A stretch of DNA of 64,000 nt from Tetraselmis striata (Eukaryota > Chlorophyta > Chlorodendrophyceae > Chlorodendrales > Chlorodendraceae): NCBI GenBank assembly GCA_006384855.1, contig VCJN01000308.1:496001-560000 (forward strand). Reading direction: 5' to 3'. The notes below the pieces were generated by a model. It was not told the DNA's origin and made no database searches. It was given only the letters and a program-made list of their open reading frames with translations. Made by a program: the position numbers and the translations under genes. Within the stretch, counting starts at the first letter, position 1. Each line of letters opens with the position of its first letter. This document shows positions 56,010-64,000 of the stretch, one piece after another.

Positions 56010-56885
56010 TCATTCGCGCTCTCCTTCGCGGCCACGCCTACGCCCACCGCCACGTCCTCGCTCACGCCCGCGATCTGCAGCTGCAGCCGCCACTCGAGCA
56101 GTAGCGGTCGCCTTTGCCCTGCTGGCAACAGTCGCCGCGAAGACACGGCCCTCGCAGTCCTTCGTGAGGTCCCCAAAAATCGCGGAACCCAGATGCTCCG
56201 AAGCAGGCTGAAAATGCTGAGCTAGCAGCACGTCCAGAACACCTTGGTCATCACGCACACGCTTGCTCTCATTCGGCCTCCGCAGGAAGGCCGGACGGAA
56301 ACGAAACGCCTTGGCGATGGCCTCGGCGTGACTCCGAGCTCTCGCGAGGTAAGGGGTGAAGTCCTGGTTAACGAACAGGGCGTAAGGTAGCAGCTCGTCG
56401 AGAGCCACGAAAGGTGCGGCCGTGTAGGCCCCGAAACACGACATCCACATGTACTCCTCCTGGGTCGGCAAACGCCGGTCATCCTGCTTGAGGTACTCGT
56501 TCGTTAGGTCTGCACTCAGGGGTAAGGGTCCTGGCGCTCGGCTGACCGGTTGAACGTCCTCTAAACCAGACTCTGCTCCGTGCAGTAGCTCTGGCACCGC
56601 GAGGTAGTCATCCTCGGCACTCACGGGTTTTGCTCCGACATGGCCGCTCTGGGCTAGCTCTAGCAAGTCGGGGCGCTCTGCGGCTCCCCCGCTGCCTGTC
56701 GGCTGTCCCGCAATGCGCTGCCCGGAGCCGGAGCCATGTGCCCCTTCCCCACCAACAACGCGATCACGAGCCGTCAATTGCGCCATAGCTGTAGCCGAAT
56801 CTCGCAGTAATGAAGACGGAGCCCTCATATCTGCGTTCAGCGACCCCAACATCGGCTCGGCGACGGGTTCTTCTCCATCTGGCAT
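56010..56885 (-). CDS. Gag-like ORF of the split-direct-repeat element
   Basis: 291 codons from ATG 56885 (MPDGEEPVAEPML) to a stop at 56010. The N-terminal 130 residues are low-complexity. The middle (about 140-240) has an ordered, helix-like part (YMWMSCFGAYTAAPFVALDE, AEAIAKAFRFRP, LDVLLAQHFQPASEHLG). The end is Ala/Arg then Arg-Gly-rich (RGRERGRGGGRRRGRE), suited to nucleic-acid binding. Position as first ORF and the RG tail suggest Gag; no homology is claimed. A TATA-like box lies about 170 bp upstream in the right repeat. Confidence 0.4.
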   Translation of the reverse strand: MPDGEEPVAEPMLGSLNADMRAPSSLLRDSATAMAQLTARDRVVGGEGAHGSGSGQRIAGQPTGSGGAAERPDLLELAQSGHVGAKPVSAEDDYLAVPELLHGAESGLEDVQPVSRAPGPLPLSADLTNEYLKQDDRRLPTQEEYMWMSCFGAYTAAPFVALDELLPYALFVNQDFTPYLARARSHAEAIAKAFRFRPAFLRRPNESKRVRDDQGVLDVLLAQHFQPASEHLGSAIFGDLTKDCEGRVFAATVASRAKATATARVAAAAADRGRERGRGGGRRRGREGERE

Positions 56886-56998
56886 AGTAACGCACGGACG
56901 TACGGACGAGAATATCACACTCGGGTGGCGAGCCGGGTGTGGTCTTGAACAACCTGGGGTGACCTTGCTCGCAACGGGTTACGAGACAGTTTTTACAT

Positions 56999-57185
56999 CG
57001 CTGCGTGGAACGCAGCGAAAACTGGAAGATGGCAGGCTCAGCTGTTCTGGCTGCTTTTATATCTACTCGTGCTGCACCCAACAAAGGGGGCAACAACAGT
57101 TACTAGTTCCCGTACCACTGAGCAGCACTTGTAGCTACAAAGCGGTTAGGTCAAGGATGGAAACCCCATAAACTAGTTTAGATCA
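56999..57185 (-). repeat. terminal copy of the 187-bp split direct repeat
   Basis: Right end of element 5, 5' end on its coding strand. Contains a TATA-like ATATAAAAG at 57054-57062 (minus), a likely promoter. Confidence 0.85.
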
Positions 57186-60100
57186 TAAAACTGGCGAACG
57201 GCAGTATGAGTACCAGTACCAAACGGCTGAGGAGCGAAGTACTTACCGTAGGAGCTTTCGACTATAAATTGGACGCTATAGTTACAGACCTGGAGAAATT
57301 CGACATTATTCTCGGACAACCTTGGCTGGAAACAGTTAATCCTGACATTGACTGGACTGCTAAAATTATCAAACACCGGAAGACTGGACAACACATTGCT
57401 ACAGCGGAACAGTATACAGTACCTACGACGGTTTACCATATGGACGCGGCTAAGATGGCGAAGGAGCTGAGGATGAGTCGCGGCGAGGAACTGTTTGCTG
57501 TTGCGGTACGCGAGGTGTTCGATGCGGTAGCTGAGCTGCGCACGGACCAGTCGACCGAGTGGACCGAGGAGCTCAAGGAGTCCCTTATGGAGTTTGCAGA
57601 CATCATCGCGGAGCCTACTGACCTGCCACCGGAGCGCGAGTTCGACTTTGAGATCAACCTGGAGAGTGATGAACCCCCCAAAGAACGAACGTACCGTATG
57701 TCACCAGCAGAGTTGCAGGAGGTACGGTCACAACTGGAGGAATTGTTGGCAAAAGGGTGGATTCGTCCGTCCAAGTCAAACTACGGCGCCCCAATTTTAT
57801 TTGTGCGTAAGAAAGACGGCACTCTGCGTATGTGTGTCGACTACCGTAAATTGAATGACCTTACGAAGAAAGACCGGACCCCGCTTCCTCGTATCGACGA
57901 ATTATTGGACTCATTGCATGGTGCGACTATTTTCAGTACTCTGGAGCTGTATAAAGGCTACCATCAAGTACGAATTAAACCGGAAGACATCCACAAAACA
58001 GCGTTCCGGACACACTATGGACTCTACGAGTACTGTGTGTTACCTTTCGGCTTGACAAACGCCCCAGTTGGATTCCAGACTATGATGAACCGTGTTTTGA
58101 GCCCATATCTCGGCAAATTCTGCGTGGTATACCTGAACGACGTGCTGATCTACAGCAAGACAGCTGAAGAGCATCTCGAGCACATCAGATTGGTGCTACG
58201 GGAGTTGCAACGACACCACTTGCATATCAAGCTGTCGAAGTGTTCGTTCGGCCGTACTAGCGTGGAGTTTTTGGGCCATATCGTCGAAGCAGGACAGATC
58301 AAGATGGACCCCCGGAAGGTGGAAGCAGTTCAACAGTGGCCCGTGCCGAAGACAGCAAAGGACGTACGAGGTTTTCTCGGCCTTGCTGGCTATTACCGCA
58401 AGTTCATCCATAACTTCGCGGCTATTGCGGCGCCACTACATGACCTGACGAAGAATCAACCGGAGTTTGTGTGGACGCCTCGTGCTGATGCAGCGTTTCG
58501 TGCATTAAAGGACGCAATGGTACGAGCACCTGTACTGAGTATACCGGACACATCTGCGGACGCCCGTTACACATTGTATACAGATGCTTCTGGATTTGCA
58601 GTGGGAGCTGTGCTGCTGCAAGATCAAGGCTCAGGACTTCGACCTGTCGCGTACCATGCACGCAAGATGAACAAACACGAAGTTCACTACCCGGTACATG
58701 AGCAAGAGTTGTTAGCGGTTCGTGATGCACTCATCAAGTTCCGATGCTACCTTGATGGAGCGGCGGGCTTTACGGTCATCACCGACCATGACACACTACG
58801 GCACTTCTTTCGCCAACGCGATTTGTCGACGCGGCAAGTACGATGGCTGCAAGTGTTTGCGCCTTACCAACGACATATGGACATCGTCTACAAGCGAGGA
58901 GCTGCCAATCATGCGGACGCCCTCTCTCGGCGACCCGACTTGAAGGATGCGCTACAGAAGCTAGATATGCTGAACAACTGGTCAGAAGACGAGGCTGACT
59001 GCGAAATAAATTCAGTTTTATTTGCTATGGAGTCGCGACTACAGGCGGACAACAAGTTTTACGACGAAATCAAGACCGCATATGACTCCGACGAGTACCT
59101 GAAATCGCGGAAGGCTTTACCATCCTGGCTAGTACGTCACAGTAATGGTCTACTGTACGCCTACGGCTCACGACTTTACGTACCAAATGTGGCGGACCTG
59201 CGACAACGAGCACTGTACGAACTACATGACGCGCCTACTGCTGGACACCCAAGAGGACGACGACTACTGGCGCGTACTGTGGAACTGTACTGGTGGCCCC
59301 GTATGAAACAGACTGTCACTAACTACGTGCGACGCTGCCCTACCTGTCAACGTACTAAGGCGGCCCGGCATAAGCCATACGGCTTACTTCAGCCCCATGA
59401 CGTACCGTCACGACCATTTGAGGTAATATCCCTGGATTTAATCACAGATCTTCCGGAGTGCCAGGGGTATGACTCAGTAGTGATTTTCGTATGTCTACTA
59501 TCAAAGCGAGTAATTGTTGAGCCAACTACGAAGACAGTTACTGGTGAAGGCCTGGCGGAGATTATGCATCGCTCAGTTTTTCGTCATTTCGGCCTACCGG
59601 CTAAACTCATCTCTGACCGAGACCCCAGATTTATGTCGGAATTCTGGCAAGATATGTTCAAGACCATGGGTACTAAGCTGAACATCTCTACAGCTTTTCA
59701 TCCAGCAACCGATGGCCAGACGGAACGGACTAACCAAACTTGGGAGCAAGTGCTACGCTGCTACGTGCACCCCCTGCACGATGATTGGGTCAACCACCTC
59801 ACCAACGTGGAGTTTGCGATCAACGCTGCTCAGTCGACTTCGACTACTATGTCCCCTTTCAAGGCGACTTTGGGATTCGAGCCGACTACACGTGCTACTA
59901 CTCAACTCGCAACCGAGCCAACTCGAGCTCTTCCGGAACACGTCAAGTATGTACAGGAGCTTCATCGCTTCGCGCATGATTGCGTACTGGAGGCTCAAAC
60001 TCGTATGCAGACTGCAGCTAATCGTAAACGACTACCCGTACCATTCAAGACCGGCGACAGTGTTAAGCTGAAAGCGTCTCATCTGAAGTTTATTCAGCAA

Positions 60101-60544
60101 CCCTGTGCTAAGCTACGCGATCGCTACGTGGGCCCCTTCGTCATTACAGAGCAGATCTCGCCAGTTGCTTTCCGATTGCAACTACCTGCGGGAGTACGAG
60201 TCCACGACGTGGTGCACGTGAGTATGCTGGAAAAGTGGTATGACGACCCTGACCAACCGGCGAAGTCTGAACGAGTACCGATTGTCCATGACGCAAACCG
60301 ATTCCATGTTCAGGACATACTCGATGTTGCCTTCAACAACAATGGCACTGGACTACTGTTTCGAGTGCGATGGGCGTTCCCGTACAACGTACCAAGCGAA
60401 GACACCTGGGAGCCCCTACGCGGAGTCAAGCACCTGGACATTTTCCGGTCGTTCTTACTGTCTAAACCATACCGACAGTTTACTGAGAGCCCAGACTTCA
60501 TTCGGTTCCGGAATCGCTACCCAAGCCGAGTACCTTCCGCCTGA
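57186..60544 (+). CDS. pol: gypsy element 3 Pol: protease C-half, RT, RNase H, integrase, chromodomain
   Basis: Open without interruption (from ATG 57206: 1,112 codons). Begins with the second half of the protease (FDIILGQPWL), then RT from CVDYRKLN. Two catalytic positions differ from the norm: STLELYKGY has E247 where D is usual (codon 57944-57946), and YLNDVLIYS has N311 for the first D of YXDD (58136-58138). RNase H keeps YTDASGF, HEQELLAV and HADALSRR. Integrase keeps the H2C2 knuckle (CPTCQRTK) and D, D, E (SLDLITDLP, SDRDPRF, TDGQTERT). A chromodomain ends the protein (FHVQDILD, FRVRWAFPY, TWEPLRG). So integrase looks sound while RT is probably weak or dead. The upstream part is cut off by element 5. 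Confidence 0.92.
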
Positions 60545-60617
60545 ACTTCAAAATCAAGACCAAGACTGTAGTTTCCTGTAGTTCTGTGACACCTGCACAG
60601 CGAGGACGCTTGTGCGT

Positions 60618-60630
60618 AAGGGGGAGAGAG
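60618..60630 (+). promoter_or_regulatory. polypurine tract of gypsy element 3
   Basis: AAGGGGGAGAGAG directly abuts the 3' LTR start at 60631. Confidence 0.8.
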
Positions 60631-61043
60631 TGTTATACTCCATTTCCCTTTAGCCATAATCTTCTGCTATACTAGCAGGTATAACCCCCCGCAAAGGTAG
60701 TACGACTACGCATCCGCGGAGTCGCTGTACATATTAGTATTGCGGGCGTAAATATTAGTAGTATAAGGCCGAAGACTGTTCTGGAATTCTCTAGAGTTCT
60801 CTGACTCAAGCCTTACGTGGCTAACACAGCACGGGTATCCCATGACACCCGGCTAACATAGCACAGGTATGACTATGACCTCGGCGGGTATAAATACCGC
60901 CTCGGACAAGTCTACTAGGTAGAATTCAGAGACAGAACGATAACCCAGGAACCCCTGTAACCAGAAGAGATTGGCCATACTTTCTAAATCCTTCCGCTGC
61001 ATCCTAAAGGGCCTAAAGAACAGGCTTAAGCTAGAGCCTAACA
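60631..61043 (+). repeat. 3' LTR of gypsy element 3
   Basis: 413 bp, TGTTATACTCC to GAGCCTAACA; followed by the GCGGC target duplication 61044-61048. Confidence 0.93.
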
Positions 61044-61048
61044 GCGGC

Positions 61049-64000
61049 CGTACCGCGCCGGCACAAGGTTGGACAAGTGGCACGGCGCGCAGTTGTCCAT
61101 GTGCACTTGAATCTCGTTGCCATCGGATCCGGACAAACGCAGCCATCCGGACTCCAAGATCTCCACAACACGCAGGATGGTGCGGGCGGTACGGACGTCC
61201 AGGGTGTTGAGCGGGGGCTGCGCCACGTAGACGTAGCTGCCGATCTCGAAGCGGTGGCGCCGAGGCTGCACATCGCCGCGCCGAACCTTGCGGTAGCGTA
61301 CCACATCGCGCTGTTGAGCTTGCAGCGCCCTCTCGAATGCCTTAGGCATGGCAGCCCTCAGCATATCAGCCCGCTGTGTGATTAGGTTGATGACTGCAAT
61401 GTCGTTGTCCATGTCGACCGGCTTTTCCAGTAGCGCGCGAACGTGGTCCGGTGCCACATGATCACGGCCAAACAGAAGAAAGTACGGGCTGTAGCCGGTT
61501 GTTGCTTGCTTGCTGACACGATAGCCAAACTCGATCACTGGCATCCACGAGTGCCAAGAGGCAGTGCCGAGGGTTGGCACAACTTTCCGAAGTGCCACCT
61601 TCAAGACTTGAACGATGCGCTCGGCCATGCCATTGGCTTGGGGATGCCCTGGCGGAATGTCCACGGGCTGAATGCCATGGCGCTCCAACTGCTCGCGGAA
61701 CGCGCCTTGGTATTCAGTGCCAATGTCTGTGACGACCTCCACTGGTGCTCCATAACGGGCCAACACGCGCTCATGGAACGCTTTGGCAGTCGTAGTCGCC
61801 TCGAGGTCGCGGACAGGCACCAGCTCGATCCACTTGCTGAAGTGCTCCACGATGACGATCACGTACTTGTGGCCCTCGCTGCTAGTCGGCAGCGGTCCGG
61901 CTGAGTCCACGCTGAAGCGATAGAAGAGCCCAAACAGTGGCATGGGCTTGAGACGATCGTGCTTCTGGTTGAACGACGCTTTGACGCGATCGCAGGCGCG
62001 GCACTGCTTGACCATGGCGCCGACGTCTTTGTGCATGCCCGGCCATACAAAGTGGCGGGCCAACACTTGGTAAGTGCGGTCCCGGCCAAGGTGGCCGATG
62101 CTGGCGTGCACTCGGCGAATCGCGTCCGGTCGCTCTTCAGGCTTGGGCACCTCACGGGCAGTGTCTCCAGTGTGCAGCCACACCTTGTCGTTGTGCCAGC
62201 TGTACTTGGCGCAGCGGCGCACAAGCTGCTGCCACACCTCCACTGACACGTCGGCTGGCGTGGTCTCACCTCGCAGGTAAGAGATAGCCACTGGGCTGCT
62301 CCACACGTCCCGGGTAGGCCAATGAAGCTCCTGGCTAGCGTAGACACCTGCCGTGAAGGCCATTGCGATACACTGTGTTGCAAACGCTGCGTGTGCCGAG
62401 GGTAGCGCGGGCGTCCTTCCAGGGCACTTGCTGGGTGAGCAGCCACCAAACATAGCCGACGCATCCGCCATCGCGGCTGGCGACCTCCTCTGAGTGGCGA
62501 TTGCAGTGGCGGTGCCGGCGGCTTCCGAGGTGGCCCTTACTGGCTCCGCTGGCATTGGACGCCGACTGAGCAAGTCCGGCACGGTGTTGTCCTTGCCCGG
62601 ACGGTGCTTGATACTGAAGTCGTACTCCGCAAGGATGAGGCTCCACCTAGCAAGCTTGCCTCGCAGCCTTGCTGTCGTCCGCAGCCACTCCATGGCCTTG
62701 CAGTCAGTGATGAGCTGGAAGTGGTTGCCATACAGGTAGAAGCGGAAGCGTTGAACAGCCCACACGACTGCGCCGACCTCTCCCTCGTAGCTAGACAGGT
62801 TTGCCTCCACTGGGGTGTTCATGCGCGACGCAAAAGACACGGCATACTCCACGCCATTGTCGTCCACCTGCGAAAGGCACGCTCCTACTCCAGCTCGGGA
62901 CCAATCGGTGTGCAGCACAAACGGGCGACGCCAATCAGGATGGCGCAGCACCGGCGTCGAAACCAGCATGGCCTTGATGGCGTCGAAGGATTGCTGCTCG
63001 GCTGCGCCCCATTTCCACGGCGCATCCTTCTTGGTCAACGCTGTCAAAGGTGCCTTCACAAGCGAGAAGCTCTCCAAGAAACGGCAGTAGTAGGTGGCCA
63101 TCCCGAGGAAATGGCGCACATCACTGACATTCTTCGGCGCCGGAAGAGAGTTGATGGCCTCCACCTTGTCAGCCATAGGCTCCACGCCTGCGCCGCTGAC
63201 AATATGACCAAGAAAGGTCACTCGTGACAGTCCGAGCCGTGTCTTGGGTGGAGAGACCTGCACTCCCCGGGCCTTGAGTCGATCAAACACAATGCGCACA
63301 CGGCGCATGTGCTCCTGCTCATCGTCATGACTGAAAATCAGTACATCGTCCGCGAAGGCGACTGCGAAGTCCAAACCAGCGAGCGCTTGATCCACAACGC
63401 GCTGCCATGCTGCCACGCAGTTCTTGTGTCCGAAGGGCATGCGTTTGAAGGTTAGCAGCCGATTGCCTGCATGGAACGCGAGGCGTTGCTGCGCTGACAA
63501 TCCATCGGGTCCGGACGGCTTATCCGACACTCGGCGCTGATGAAACGCCTTCGTGCAATCAGTCGCGGTGATGAATCGCGAAGCTCCCTCCATGCGCGTC
63601 ATGAGCTCGTCCGCTGTCGGGCACGGGTATTGATCGCGGATGGTACGCTCGTTGAGCCCACGATAGTCCACCGCATAGCGAAGATCGGTCCAGGCGCCAT
63701 GCTCGTCCTTCTTCGGCGCCACGATGACTGGTGCAGCATAAGGGCTCTCGATCTCGCCCACGATGCCTGCCTTCTCCAACTTCTTGACCCAATCGTTAGC
63801 CCACTCTTGCTCTCGATGGGCAAGGTGATACTGGCGCTTGAAGACTGGGTTGTAGTCGACCAGCTGGAAGTCATAGGGCTCGGCATCAACGGCACGCAAG
63901 TCGTCCAGACCCCACGCGTACCAACCCGGGTCTGAGTCCATAAGTGCTGCGAAGCCCTCCTTGTCCTTCCAATCTGCCGATATCGCCCAGTGATGAGGCT
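61049..64000 (-). CDS. pol: gypsy element 4 Pol: RT, RNase H, integrase (partial; runs off the window)
   Basis: The frame is open from the window end to the insertion of element 3; the stop at 61038 is made by LTR sequence. An internal ATG lies at 63941, but the frame is open upstream to 64000, so the protein is longer. RT has AVDYRGLN, catalytic TATDCTKAFHQ and FADDVLIFS. RNase H has LHTDWSRAG and YEGEVGAVVWA. Integrase has the H2C2 knuckle (HASIGHLG, CRACDRVK), D (SVDSAGPLP), D (VTDIGTEY) and E (NGMAERIVQ). All seem intact. The C-end HLSNLVPARYGR continues into the PHD finger at 51331-51165 once element 3 is removed. RT and integrase motifs differ clearly from elements 1 and 3, so this is another Ty3 lineage. 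Confidence 0.92.

Larger units (their letters stand above)
54175..57185 (-). mobile_element. DIRS/PAT-like element with split direct repeats, non-autonomous (element 5)
   Basis: 3,011 bp inserted in the protease region of element 3. An identical 187-bp sequence lies at 54303-54489 and at the right end, 56999-57185. A 20-bp sequence (TTTCAAAGTTGAGTCTGGTT) lies at the left end, 54175-54194, and directly after the first 187-bp copy, 54490-54509. This A..BA..B arrangement is the split direct repeat of PAT/kangaroo/TOC3-type DIRS elements known from volvocine algae. There is no target duplication: removing exactly 54175-57185 leaves the host frame open (CGT ATA AAA CTG), as expected for tyrosine-recombinase insertion. 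Frames on minus are given separately. No RT or recombinase is recognised, so it probably moves in trans. Confidence 0.55.
51332..61043 (+). mobile_element. Ty3/gypsy LTR retrotransposon (element 3), young, with extra enzymatic-type domains
   Basis: 413-bp LTRs (51332-51744, 60631-61043), TG..CA, differing at about two positions by eye. Perfect GCGGC duplication, primer site 51747-51764 and polypurine tract 60618-60630. The internal order is Gag, zinc knuckle, Dam-like methyltransferase segment, Nudix-like segment, protease, RT, RNase H, integrase, chromodomain. The protease is split by the element 54175-57185. Despite its youth it has a stop after the capsid part, a frame change in the methyltransferase segment, and two altered RT catalytic positions. 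Confidence 0.92.
51165..64000 (-). mobile_element. Ty3/gypsy element 4 with PHD-finger Pol, split by element 3, 5' end outside window
   Basis: The Pol frame enters from the window end and runs to 61049. Removing element 3 with one copy of its GCGGC duplication lets the same frame continue into 51331-51165. Both halves are therefore one element on minus. LTRs, Gag and primer site are not visible. Confidence 0.85.

Noticed and set aside
62604-63227. Plus-strand frames opposite gypsy element 4 Pol
   Set aside because: Antisense shadows of an intact RT/RNase H frame.

Overview
The window looks like nuclear DNA of a eukaryote, most probably a chlorophyte green alga. The evidence is: spliced genes with GT..AG introns, a TGTAA motif about 205 nt past one stop codon (TGTAA is the usual green-algal poly(A) signal), mixed GC-rich and AT-rich sequence, long oligo(G)/oligo(C) and CA tracts, two membrane-bound HET-domain proteins, and a transposon set of Ty3/gypsy, Ty1/copia, piggyBac-like, Helitron2-like and DIRS/PAT-like elements. 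No species can be named from the sequence alone. There are no operons and no recognisable rRNA, tRNA or CRISPR.

Left part (1-16.7 kb). After about 2 kb of undefined sequence there is a ~187-bp satellite array (2027-2208 and 12774-13657). It was split by a Ty3/gypsy element, minus strand, 2210-12768, with 349-bp LTRs and a CTAAT/CTGAT target duplication. The 5' LTR of that element was later hit by a head-to-tail train of three Helitron2-like non-autonomous elements (7744-9981) and by a piggyBac-like element (10097-12706). A degraded tandem gene fragment follows (13.7-15.2 kb).

Middle (16.7-41.3 kb). Two host-type genes on the minus strand encode multi-pass membrane proteins with a HET-like domain: 16733-20903 (seven inferred exons) and 37461-41310 (two inferred exons). 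Between them lie a possible plus-strand multi-exon gene of unknown function (~21984-23640), a degraded Ty1/copia element with 229-bp LTRs (25097-31051), another Helitron2-like copy (34163-35187) and unannotated repeat-rich DNA.

41.3-51.2 kb has few genes. It holds a fragment related to the split-direct-repeat element further right, a two-way palindrome (44990-45046), a higher-order satellite (45118-46000) and a possible broken plus-strand gene (46087-47956).

Right part (51.2-64 kb) is a three-level nest. The outermost is a minus-strand gypsy element whose Pol runs off the window end and finishes in a PHD finger (51165-51331 plus 61049-64000). It is split by a young plus-strand gypsy element (51332-61043; 413-bp LTRs differing at about two positions; perfect GCGGC duplication). 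That element carries a phage Dam-like methyltransferase segment and a degenerate Nudix-like segment between Gag and protease, and a chromodomain at the end of Pol. Its protease is in turn split by a 3,011-bp element with split direct repeats and no target duplication (54175-57185), which looks DIRS/PAT-like.

The most unusual material is the extra domains in the gypsy polyproteins, the altered reverse transcriptase active site of the young element, and the pair of membrane HET proteins.
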